A stretch of 22,500 nt of DNA, from positions 1,161,074 through 1,183,573 of the forward strand of contig CAUJGJ010000208.1 of the NCBI GenBank assembly GCA_963170055.1, read 5' to 3'. The translations under genes were made by a program, and so were the position numbers. Origin of the DNA: Halisarca cf. caerulea (lineage: Eukaryota > Porifera > Demospongiae > Chondrillida > Halisarcidae). Positions 10,402-22,500 of the stretch are shown piece by piece (position 1 is the first letter of the stretch; each line of letters begins with the position of its first letter). Under the pieces are notes generated by a model. The model was not told where the DNA came from. It searched no databases and saw only the letters and a list, made by a program, of their open reading frames with translations.

Positions 10402-10552
10402 GGAGATAAACACAGAACAGTCATGTAAAAGAGCAGTTTTTGCATTTACCATAAATTGAATACACAAATTAGAGTTGTATGTGCTCAAGTAAGCGGATGA
10501 TGGGAGTGCAATCAAACATCAAATGTAGAAAACTCCACTAAAATATCAATGG
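10402..10552 (-). other. conserved 3' flank / probable 3' UTR of Wnt gene B
   Basis: This ~150 bp beyond the stop codon aligns closely with 16650-16802 beyond gene C's stop, including AGAGCAGTTTTTGCATTTAC on the plus strand. Such conservation suggests either recent duplication or a constrained 3' UTR. No clear AATAAA was found. Confidence 0.55.
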
Positions 10553-14578
<4,026 letters not shown>

Positions 14579-14642
14579 TGTTGCGGGAAAATGCTGAAAA
14601 TTTATCAGTTCTCTTCACGTAATCTGATTGTCCACCCTTTGC

Positions 14643-14713
14643 TAGTCTCGCGTAGCCAGACCCAATCTCGCCCTGCAAATGGCGGCGAGTGCGGGTCTGG
14701 CTACGCTTGACTA
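14643..14713. mobile_element. 71-bp palindromic micro-element in the 5' UTR/promoter of gene B
   Basis: The 21-bp ends (left begins TAGTCTCGCGTAGCCAGACC; right is its inverse with two mismatches) surround an inner CTCGCC...GGCGAG stem, so nearly the whole element folds on itself. It is flanked by a 9-bp direct repeat ACCCTTTGC (14634-14642, 14714-14722). Gene A's homologous promoter aligns across the site without it, so it is a post-duplication insertion between B's TATA-like box and ATG. Confidence 0.85.
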
Positions 14714-14777
14714 ACCCTTTGCATGTGCTAAATACTGCTTTGAAGACGGCTCATAGTTGTCGAAGAACCTGGAGTCC

Positions 14778-14860
14778 CTTTAAACGACAGGGACTCGACT
14801 GGTTCAAGATTGGTATTTTTTTTCCTATATCAATCAATAAAATTAATGTCATTATAATAC
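14778..14860 (-). promoter_or_regulatory. putative core promoter of Wnt gene B
   Basis: Minus-strand TTTAAAG (14778-14784) aligns with TATAAAA of gene A within a shared block (GTTCTTCGACA(G/A)CTATGAGCC just downstream). The upstream ATAATGACATTAATT motif (about 14841-14855) matches those of A and C but is displaced by a T-rich expansion. The TATA core is altered relative to A and C, so promoter strength may differ (inference). Confidence 0.55.
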
Positions 14861-15138
14861 CATGATAAGGCAAAATCAAAAAAATATGTAATACTATGCT
14901 TAATAGCATGTGAAATGAATGTCACTGTCTAATCCGGCCACATTCGTTTTACTGCATGAGGGATGCCAGAGAATTCTGGATTAACTAGTCTTATACTAAC
15001 TGTTTACTGTGCACATTGGGTACACATTTCTATTGGCTGGATAGCAATTAAGGGTTCTGGGTTTTCAAAGGCCGGATCAAATAGTCATGACTGTGCCAAC
15101 TAATATTGGTTTCTATCCTTGCTAAGTTCATAAATATT

Positions 15139-15185
15139 CTCAGGGACATTCATTGTTTACTGGTTCACACAAGTGGTGACTAATT
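15139..15185. promoter_or_regulatory. conserved upstream block of gene B matching gene A's
   Basis: TGTTTAC (15154-15160) followed by CACAAGTGGTGACTAAT corresponds to 8769-8815 upstream of gene A. The second forkhead-like site of A is degraded here (GGTTCAC). Function is inferred from conservation and position. Confidence 0.4.
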
Positions 15186-15358
15186 TAAAACATCATTATT
15201 ATAATATTACCAGGAATTTCCAGAGGATACCTTGTACTACTTGCATGCCTGCCCAAGTTTGCTATGCCTATTTGTTGTGTGTCTTTAAATACTACAACAG
15301 TCATGTAGTTCCCTCTTGGCATTCGAAGATTTCATTGTGTGCATGCGTGTGCGCATGC

Positions 15359-15404
15359 GCATGTGTGTGTGTGCACATGTGCATGTGTGTGTGTGCGTGT
15401 GTGC

Positions 15405-15470
<66 letters not shown>

Positions 15471-15490
15471 ATGTGTGTGTGTGTGTGTAT
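15359..15490. repeat. (GT)n microsatellite upstream of gene B
   Basis: An imperfect then pure GT array of about 130 bp, positionally equivalent to 8924-9050 upstream of gene A. Confidence 0.96.
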
Positions 15491-15643
15491 GTGTACCTTT
15501 TCATGAGTCCATCATACAAGTAGCTGTTAATTGGTCTTCATTTGGGATCTGCTCTGTGTTTCCTTTGTGACTATTCACTCTGTGATGTACAGGCAATTAA
15601 ATATTCTGTAGAAGAAATTAGTAAATAAGTGTGTGTATATGTA

Positions 15644-15788
15644 TTAGTTGTATCCCTCCCAAGCAGGATGTGCAGCAAATACAATCCCACTTTTCCTTAA
15701 TCACTGAGGGCATCAGCCCTCAGTGATAAATTATAAGGAAAAGTGTGATTGTATGGCTGCACATCCCACTTGGGAGGGATACAACTAA
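15644..15788. repeat. 145-bp near-perfect hairpin between genes B and C
   Basis: TTAGTTGTATCCCTCCCAAG at the left is matched in inverse at the right (GGGAGGGATACAACTAA). The arms meet at CACTGAGGGC ATCA GCCCTCAGTG, leaving a 4-base loop. It has the form of a foldback MITE and could also give a long hairpin RNA if transcribed. Confidence 0.9.
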
Positions 15789-15977
15789 CTTGTGTCATGG
15801 GATGGTACTAATGAATTTGTCCCATACATTGGCCTGTGTCAGGAGTTTTTAATGACTTGATTACAAGTGTGCTGTAGAGCTGCACCTTGATTGCAAGTGT
15901 GCTAGGCCTCGGTTACACCATAGAGATTTTATAGCCCACTTTTTTCCTTTGATCTACCTGCTCACCATGACACAATA

Positions 15978-16175
15978 CCGTAGATGCTAATTTTTTGCTA
16001 GGATGATAATTAGCAGGTTTAAGCTGTGATCACAAAAATTTAGGAGTCATTTGCTGCCATTGTCTGTGTAGGTATTGTATGTGTACAGTGTCAACTGCAA
16101 AAATTAGATTGCAAATGTTCTTCAGTATGCAATATTAGCAGAATTTTAAGCCCGTAGAAAAATCCGCATCTACGG
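15978..16175. mobile_element. ~198-bp MITE with CCGTAGATGC inverted ends
   Basis: Left CCGTAGATGCTAATTTTT (15978 on) matches in inverse the right end AAAAATCCGCATCTACGG ending at 16175, with TA on each side. There is no coding capacity. It lies in the B-C intergenic region. Confidence 0.8.
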
Positions 16176-16179
16176 TATA

Positions 16180-16640
16180 TATATTATACACAATGTATGT
16201 GGTCAGTCCATGCAGTACGTAGTGAAAGACTATGAAACTCTTAAATACGTATAATATACACATGCAGGGCTTGTGCTTGATTAATTTTGTAGTTTTATGT
16301 TTGTCTTGGTTGTAGTTATATTATGGAGGAATTGAATCTACAATACATTTTATGCGTACATATAATATTATGTTCGTTGGTCCCTATATAATATTAATAT
16401 ATCCATTGTGTTGTTAGATGACCTAATTAATCTATTAATTATATAATGGCTGGTTCTGCATGGTATAAACTACTTTGTTCATACCATACATGCAGAGATT
16501 CAATTTATCCACACTCCACTAAACATAGCAGTTTTGTACCAGACGAAGCCAGCATGCATGGAAATTGACATTGAATTATGAGTTGATCAGTTGAAATTCA
16601 AGCAATCAAGGATGATTTGAGTACATAATTTACACAGACG
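16180..16640. other. AT-rich intergenic stretch 3' of gene C, no recognised gene
   Basis: AT-rich sequence with short TATAATAT-type motifs. Its last 130 bp or so aligns loosely with the corresponding flank of gene B (for example GTTTTGTACCAGACGAAGCCA versus GTTTTCGTATCAGACACAGCCA). Confidence 0.5.
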
Positions 16641-16649
16641 ATGACAAAT

Positions 16650-16802
16650 GAGAGATAAACACAGAACAATCATATAAAAGAGCAGTTTTTGCATTTACCA
16701 TACATTGAATACATAAATTAGAGTTATTATGCTCAAGTTAGCGGATGATGGGAGTGCAATCAATCATCAAAATGTGGAAAATTCCACCAAAAGTGTAAAC
16801 TG
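16650..16802 (-). other. conserved 3' flank / probable 3' UTR of Wnt gene C
   Basis: Closely matches 10402-10552 beyond gene B's stop. Shared blocks include AGAGATAAACACAGAACA-like and AGCGGATGATGGGAGTGCAA. Confidence 0.55.
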
Positions 16803-18466
16803 TCAGTTGCAAAAGTACTCTACCTTGACATCATATCGTACCAGACGTTGTACAACGGTGAAGGTAGTTGTATCGAACTCAGGCTCGTAAACTGGAGTTC
16901 TTGTTGTCTTTGTGTAGTAGCCTTTTCCGCAGCAGAGTAGGTCGCAGCTACCCAAACCCCGGGCCGGAGGGGGATCACATCTTCTGTCTTTAGTTCCGGG
17001 GATATCCAAGGAATAATTGGCATTGCAAAGATTGGGAGTGGGTGAGAAGAACACCAGATCATGGTCTGTTGGAGGGTCTGCATTTGGATTGGCTGAGCCC
17101 AGGGTCCCATCTGGTTTTGAAACCACCTTCACAGCACCGCTGTACTTCATAAGCATTTTCGTAGCAACCTTACTGTACGGCTTCATACGGTGCTTGCATG
17201 TCTTGATGTGGCATGAGGCTGTGATTCCGTGGCAATGACAGTGGACATCCGTTACGGAGGCCATCTACAAAATGAAGAGAAAGCAGTGAGTTGCATTAGG
17301 CTTTATTCAAAGAAGGTTACAACAGAAAAGAAATAAGGAATTTTCCTCAAACTAGGAGACCATTACTTGCATAAGCATGTAAAGACGTTTCGTACACACA
17401 AAAACTCCTGAAAATTCCACTACAGAAGTAAACAAAACCTTGTCCCTTATTTCCCTAAATAAGAACACTCATGCAGAACAGGGAAAGAGTGACTAGATGT
17501 TATTAAAAGGTTGATTTAGTGCTTTTTGAAGGCAGGATGCTGTTTTGAGGGGATCTCCACCAGGAAACACAGAGAGGGAAGTTACACCCCCAGGTCACAA
17601 CAAGTGGTTGGAATAGGTAGGGCTTGCTATGCAAATCTGAGTGAAATCATACTAAGACCACAAAGAAGGGGTACATAGGTGGTACTTTTTGAGGTATAAG
17701 AATTAATACATGGACACTCCACAATCCAGGGAATAGGGGATATCAACTTCCTTAAAACCTATGAACAGTGAGCACACTCAGTACCCACCTTCATTCCAAC
17801 TTCGGCATTGTGTGTGTCAGCCTTGGAACAATCCTCGCTTGAAGGGGTGTCCATTTTCATCAAAGACATCGTTCGCTTAGCAGGAATATCCAGTCTGTCA
17901 GAGCAACCTCCGTACACGTTGTGGGACTTGCCCTCAACAAAAGAACTCACCAATATAGGCAAGGAGTAGTTACAGGAACAATCGAGCAACTTCTTCTCCC
18001 GACAACAAGCTGTTACGTCGTACATCACAGCTGCAGAAACCATTGACACAACAGCTGCTCTTTCTCTCACATCTGAAAGGGCAGAAGAGCAATATATGGG
18101 AATTTTATAACAACATGGATCAAAAAATAAACCACACTTTTCCTCAGGGAATACAGACCACATCACTTCCAAAAGGAAATACAGTGAAACTGGCCCTACA
18201 AAGACCACTCAAGGACTGAAAGAAAGTGGCCTCTGTAGGCAGGTGGACCCCATAAAAAGGCGCCACAGTATCACGGAGGGGGCATATGGGTCAGTCTACA
18301 GTGCTCCTTGGATACAGGTGGTCTTTAAGTCAGGTTTATAAACCTACTCTGCAGCTAATGAACACTTTCTCTATCTACGACCTAATCTCAATCACATAAT
18401 TTTACACCATGTATACAATGGGGGCTACAAAATAAATAAATGTGTATGTGCACACATACATGGTGG

Positions 18467-18532
<66 letters not shown>

Positions 18533-19111
18533 ACTCATGGTGTGGACCATTCTTCCAAACACAAGCTGTCTCACAGCATGAGAGCAGTTCCACTTGTTCT
18601 GGCTAAACACTCTCCCACACCATTGAACGGCTCTTCTCATTCCAAGAGCAAAACAGCCCAAGTAATTCTTGTCCCTCTTACACAAGTTCAGCTGTGTGGG
18701 AGTGAGAACCCCACTAAATTCGGCGCAAGTGCCGAATCCTTCTTCAACCAATGAACCGTCGACCGAAACAAGACGGGGATTCGTACTCAAAAGCCTAAAG
18801 TGAGGGACAATCCAATGAGAAACAAGTAATGAACTTGCGCATATAGGCTACAGGATGCATGTAAGTAAACACACAGAATCGCTTTGAGACCACAAATATC
18901 ATAGATACTACAATACGAAGCTGGGTTATGACTTACTGTGCGCACATACAGAAAGTACAACTCACACATCGTGTAAATCACCACTGCAAGTACCCGATGC
19001 CTGGCGCTTCGAAACCAAACCGGCGCTGTCTGATGTAAAGCAGAAGAGAAGGCAACTTGTCAGAACAAGGAAGTGCCGATTGGAGACGCTTCTGAGCAAT
19101 TTCTGAAACAT
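16803..19111 (-). CDS. Wnt: Wnt family secreted signalling protein, gene C (4 exons, 383 aa)
   Basis: Exons: 19111-18966, 18794-18535, 18072-17789, 17264-16803. All junctions are GT-AG, phases 2, 1, 0, joined length 1152 nt. Exon 1 has only 48 full codons. I placed it by the donor (GATGT|GTGAGT) homologous to A and B, by an in-frame TGA upstream of the ATG, and by an evident signal peptide (hydrophobic FLVLTSCLLFCF). Its last residues, C-x3-L-x-D-V, match B, but the rest is unlike A and B. Exon 2 (aa 50-135) has LCKRDKNYLGC and NKWNCS. Exon 3 (137-230) has VSMVSAAVMYDVTACC and DCSC. Exon 4 (231-383) has CHCHGITASC, KTCKHRM, NADPPTDHDLVFF and CDLLCCGKG. Thr245 replaces the canonical acylated Ser, and the index-finger cysteines are missing except the last. 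It is the most compact gene of the three, with no large insertions. A Wnt subfamily cannot be assigned by eye. Confidence 0.92.
18471..18530 (-). repeat. (GT)n microsatellite abutting the intron 2 donor of gene C
   Basis: In the sense direction the donor GTAAGT at 18534 runs straight into 60 bp of pure (GT)n. It is the same arrangement as in gene B. Confidence 0.97.
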
Positions 19112-19217
19112 GGTTCGAGGCAAAACGACAAAAACTGGAGTTCAGCTCACAGCGAAGAGAGGGAGGAGGAGGAGAGACAAAGACAGGTAGCTTGTACCTC
19201 ATAGGCCACCTCCAGTC

Positions 19218-19276
19218 CTTTATACTTGCTGTTCTCGATGAAGTCAGCTGCTCTGTTGAAACAATGAATATCATTA
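19218..19276 (-). promoter_or_regulatory. putative core promoter of Wnt gene C
   Basis: Minus-strand TATAAAG (19218-19224) lies about 107 bp upstream of the ATG. GATAATGATATTCATTG begins 38 bp further upstream (plus-strand CAATGAATATCATTATC, 19262 on), the same spacing as in gene A. Flanking sequence is otherwise diverged, which makes the shared pair stand out. Confidence 0.65.
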
Positions 19277-19279
19277 TCT

Positions 19280-20410
19280 TTTGACGGCGCCGCGGGTGTA
19301 CAGGTCCAGGTATGCCTTTGAAAAGGTATTGCATCGTCTACATTTGAGGTACTAAATAAACGACGGACGTACAGTGTTCTACGATGATCTCACAGTCTTC
19401 ATTAACAGTTACACTACATCATTCTTCCCAAAGTCGTTGAGCTTTTAAAGCTTCTTGTGCGGGAATAGGTATGGGTTCAAGTACCCTATACATTCATGAA
19501 GGAAAAAAAATGACTGCAAAACATCACATGTTGGGGCATGCTTTGTGACATAGCAATACAATAATGGTAAATGATGCAAAAGAAACATGTATGCTATGGT
19601 ATAGCTCTTATAATGCATACTGATTGGGAAGGACAGAAAAAGAGTGGTTACTTTTCTCTAATAGTGTTATCAGGAGTACCCCCCCCCCCCCCACACACAC
19701 ACTCGGCACTAGTGTGATGCCTTCCCAAGGCCTGAGCCAATTATGCACACATAATTTCACAAATAATAGGCACCTCTGTGAACCAAGAATGATTGAAATA
19801 ATAGGGGACGTTTTATAATCTTAGCACAAAATGGCAGATCAGCACATGTGTTGCCTTACCCTTTGCAGTAAATGGCTCTTTCATTCTTAATAGGAAGTAT
19901 TTCCTCAATAATGCACAATAACACATCATTTGTGCTGCAATGTATTGAGAATTAGTATAAATTTTGTGCAGTTTACAGTCTGCGTTGTGAACTTGTCATA
20001 AATATGAGTCTTTCCAAGTACTGTAGAGGTTCAAAACTTTACCAACAAAGTCACAGTGCATAAATTATCATCTAAGGAAGGTATTTCAGCTGAGTAATAG
20101 GGTGTGCAATCGAGAATAATAGGTGGAGTTTAGAAGAAGAATTGAAAAAGATAATATAGGTGATGTTGGGTGAATAATTGACTCAGGCCAGTATAATAAG
20201 ATCGCATAAACATGGCTGACCTGCCCATATGTATATGAAGGCAACTCAAGGGTGTAGATATGGGCGTTGTTTCTGTAGACAGGTGGTCCTTATATATATA
20301 CAACAGGTGTGTATCATCATGGACGAGCCTGCATAGATAGGTTTTCCCTCTATATTCATGCTCTATATGATATTGTTCTACTACTGTTGAGAGTACTTGA
20401 AAATCATCAT
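19280..20410. other. upstream flank of gene C, no recognised gene
   Basis: Includes a C homopolymer at about 19679-19692 followed by short CA. Otherwise only short open frames are present, none with a recognisable domain or splice support. Confidence 0.5.
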
Positions 20411-20411
20411 T

Positions 20412-20415
20412 GCAC

Positions 20416-20496
<81 letters not shown>
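20412..20496. repeat. (CA)n microsatellite
   Basis: A CA tract of about 85 bp with one CG interruption near its start. Confidence 0.97.
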
Positions 20497-20497
<1 letters not shown>

Positions 20498-20499
20498 GG

Positions 20500-20895
20500 A
20501 TTAAGTGTTGACCCTATTTCTTCATTGGCCAGACCTGGGGGGGATATGGAGGAATCATTCCTGATTCAGATCTGACAGTGCAGTTGTGGTTGCACATGCC
20601 TGGCTGTAAAACCTCATGAAGACCCAGCACACCTGTCAATGAGTCTTCAAAGGAAACCTTTATTGGAGGAGTGTCCCCAAACAGCACCCAACTAACCTTT
20701 AACGGAGCCCCAGACATGTTGTGTGTGTAGGAGGACCCTCCCCTTCCACCCTGCCTTGAACACAGTGCATTGATACTACAAACCAGGTACAGTAGGCAGT
20801 GGAGCATTAAAAGGCCACTCTAGGGTCCAAGCTGTGGTGGTTTTGGTTGATTGATAAGTGGTCCTTATGTACAGAGGTACAGTACAGTAGCAATT
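20500..20895. other. stretch with one unassigned open frame, no supported gene
   Basis: A minus-strand open frame of 97 codons (20514-20807) has a fairly protein-like composition (SGAPLKVSWVLFGDTPPIKV). I recognise no domain in it and find no paralogue elsewhere in the window. It could be an exon of an unknown gene, a transposon remnant or chance. Confidence 0.25.
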
Positions 20896-20899
20896 GAGT

Positions 20900-21427
20900 G
20901 GACCAGCCTTCAGTGGTCACTATAGACAGGTGACCCTACTGTGGAGGTACATTAGCGTCCTAAGCGGACCAGTCTACAGTGGTCACTATAGACAGGTGAA
21001 CCTACTGCGGAGGTACATTAGCATCCTGAGTGGACCAGCCTACAGTGGTCACTATAGACAGGTGACCCTACTGCGGAGGTACATTAGCATCCTAAGCGGA
21101 CCAGCCTACAGTGGTCACTATAGACAGGTGACCCTACTGCGGAGGTACATTAGCATCCTAAGCGGACCAGCCTACAGTGGTCACTATAGACAGGTGACCC
21201 TACTGCGGAGGTACATTAGCATCCTGAGCGGACCAGCCTACAGTGGTCACTATAGACAGGTGACCCTACTGCGGAGGTACATTAGCATCCTGAGCGGACC
21301 AGCCTACAGTGGTCACTATAGACAGGTGGCCCTAATGCAGTGGTGCATTAGCATCCTGAGTGGACCAGCCTACAGTGGTCACTATAGACAGGTGGCCCTC
21401 ATATAGAGGTGCACTAGAGCATCCTGC
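20900..21427. repeat. 66-bp minisatellite, 8 units
   Basis: Units starting GGACCAG(C/T)CTACAGTGGTC begin at 20900, 20966, 21032, 21098, 21164, 21230, 21296 and 21362, followed by a decayed partial unit at 21433. Middle units are nearly identical and edge units more diverged. Because 66 is divisible by 3 and the unit lacks a stop in one frame, a 170-codon open frame of 22-residue repeats results. I treat that as a by-product. Confidence 0.95.
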
Positions 21428-21620
21428 ATGAGTGGATTAGCCTACAGTGGTCATTACACTGTAAGTATAGAACATCTATGGAGGGAGAGTCCAAAGTGCA
21501 TCTGAAGCCCTGTTTATGTACCTTAGTACATATTTCATGTAATCTGTACTATACAGCGAAACATGCTTAGTACATACCTCGAAGGGAAGACAAATCAGTA
21601 CTTATTATCAGAGGTACTTA

Positions 21621-21905
21621 CTATCAGGGTTGGTTTATGTACATGATCGAGGTATACACAGGGACAGAATGAGGAGTACTTACTATCCAGGAGTGTGTAC
21701 TAAACCAGGTACTTACTATCAGGGTTGGTTTATGTACATGATCGAGGTATACACAGGGACAGAATGAGGAGTACTTACTATCCAGGAGTATGTACTAAAC
21801 CAGGTACTTACTATCAGGGTTGGTTTATGTACATGATCGAGGTATACACAGGGAGAGAATGAGGAGTACTTACTATCCAGGAGTGTGTACTAAACCAGGT
21901 ACTTG
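21621..21905. repeat. 95-bp tandem repeat, 3 copies
   Basis: CTATCAGGGTTGGTTTATGT starts at 21621, 21716 and 21811, giving an exact 95-bp period with few differences. The related sequence at 1566-1728 shows that this is a dispersed family. Confidence 0.95.
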
Positions 21906-22461
21906 CTAAGCAAGTTCCACTGTACGTACTTGGACTTTTGTACTACTCATGTATATAGTTAGCTAATGAGGTTGAGTGTATTGGAAACTTCAATCAGTAA
22001 ACCACCTTACACATATGGTGCGAAGTTGGTAAAGCAGCAATTGCCCATGCTAGACACCACACTACACTCCTTCTGCTATCAGTTCAGAACAAAGCAGAAT
22101 CAAATTAGACGTCCAAGATAGGTAGCCAGACTGAAAACAATCGTTGGAACTGTTCAAATATGTTGGATGTGTGCTATGTACCGAATGAACCAAACCAAAG
22201 AATCCTTGGCCTTCACTAAACATAGGCGTACAAACAGGGGAGCGAAGGGGTCCCAGCCCTCTCACAATTAGGGAGTAGGAGCCACATATCATATGTACAT
22301 GTGTCTAACATGTTGTGTACATACGTTCCCTCTAGAACCTTCCAGCTCCCTCACTTGTGCGAGTGTTCCTACGCGCCTGCTAAAGATTTTCTAGTAGTTT
22401 GCATTCACTCCATGAAAGGATTGCATGCATGAATCAGGAGTACTGCACGTACAGTACAGAG

Positions 22462-22463
<2 letters not shown>
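21906..22463. other. intergenic stretch, no recognised gene
   Basis: Short open frames only, and no recognisable motif or repeat family. Confidence 0.5.

Positions 22464-22500
<37 letters not shown>
22464..22500. repeat. (AT)n microsatellite running off the window end
   Basis: An AT dinucleotide tract to the last base; its full length is not visible. Confidence 0.95.

Noticed and set aside
20514..20807. 97-codon minus-strand open frame possibly an exon of another gene
   Set aside because: No domain recognised and no neighbouring compatible exons found by eye; not called as a gene.
20894..21406. 170-codon plus-strand open frame of 22-residue repeats
   Set aside because: Fully explained by a 66-bp minisatellite whose period is a multiple of three; no signal peptide, splice context or recognised repeat protein family.
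20900..21427. Regular repeats superficially resembling a CRISPR array
   Set aside because: Units are directly tandem with no unique spacers, and the genome context is eukaryotic.

Overview
The window reads as animal genomic DNA, most likely from an early-branching metazoan such as a sponge (an inference). Reasons: compact four-exon genes with GT-AG introns, heavy (CA)n/(GT)n microsatellite load, many short inverted-repeat elements, and divergent Wnt-family proteins. There is no sign of bacterial gene organisation.

The core of the window is a tandem cluster of three complete Wnt-family genes, all on the minus strand, repeating about every 6.3-6.8 kb. Gene A has exons 8325-8129, 7905-7649, 6254-5968 and 4206-3748 (399 aa). 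Gene B has exons 14578-14343, 12670-12411, 11745-11462 and 11017-10553 (414 aa). Gene C has exons 19111-18966, 18794-18535, 18072-17789 and 17264-16803 (383 aa). In each gene the four exons join in frame, the introns fall in phases 2, 1 and 0, and the product starts with a signal peptide and ends at one shared C-terminal stop position. The three first exons were placed by the homologous donor and by a TATA-like box shared by all three promoters.

The proteins keep the Wnt N-terminal core (WNCS, ACC...CSC) and the C-terminal NADPPTD and LCCG(K/R)G blocks. Two Frizzled-contact regions are unusual. The canonical CHGxSGSC acylation hairpin has become CHGLTAAC (A), CHGVWMYSC (B) and CHGITASC (C). 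The cysteine-rich index finger has lost all its cysteines except the last. Gene B is a mosaic: its promoter, upstream block and exon 1 resemble A, while exons 2-4 and the 3' flank resemble C.

Layout: 1-3747 is repeats and the 3' flank of A. 3748-8325 is gene A. 8326-10552 holds A's promoter, two large microsatellites, a MITE and B's 3' flank. 10553-14578 is gene B, whose intron 1 carries a nested ~1.58 kb transposable element. 14579-16802 holds B's promoter (with a 71-bp palindromic insertion), hairpin and MITE elements and C's 3' flank. 16803-19111 is gene C. 19112-22500 holds C's promoter, a 66-bp minisatellite (8 units), a 95-bp tandem repeat whose relative also lies near 1600, and a terminal (AT)n. 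I see no RNA genes, CRISPR arrays or other convincing protein-coding genes.
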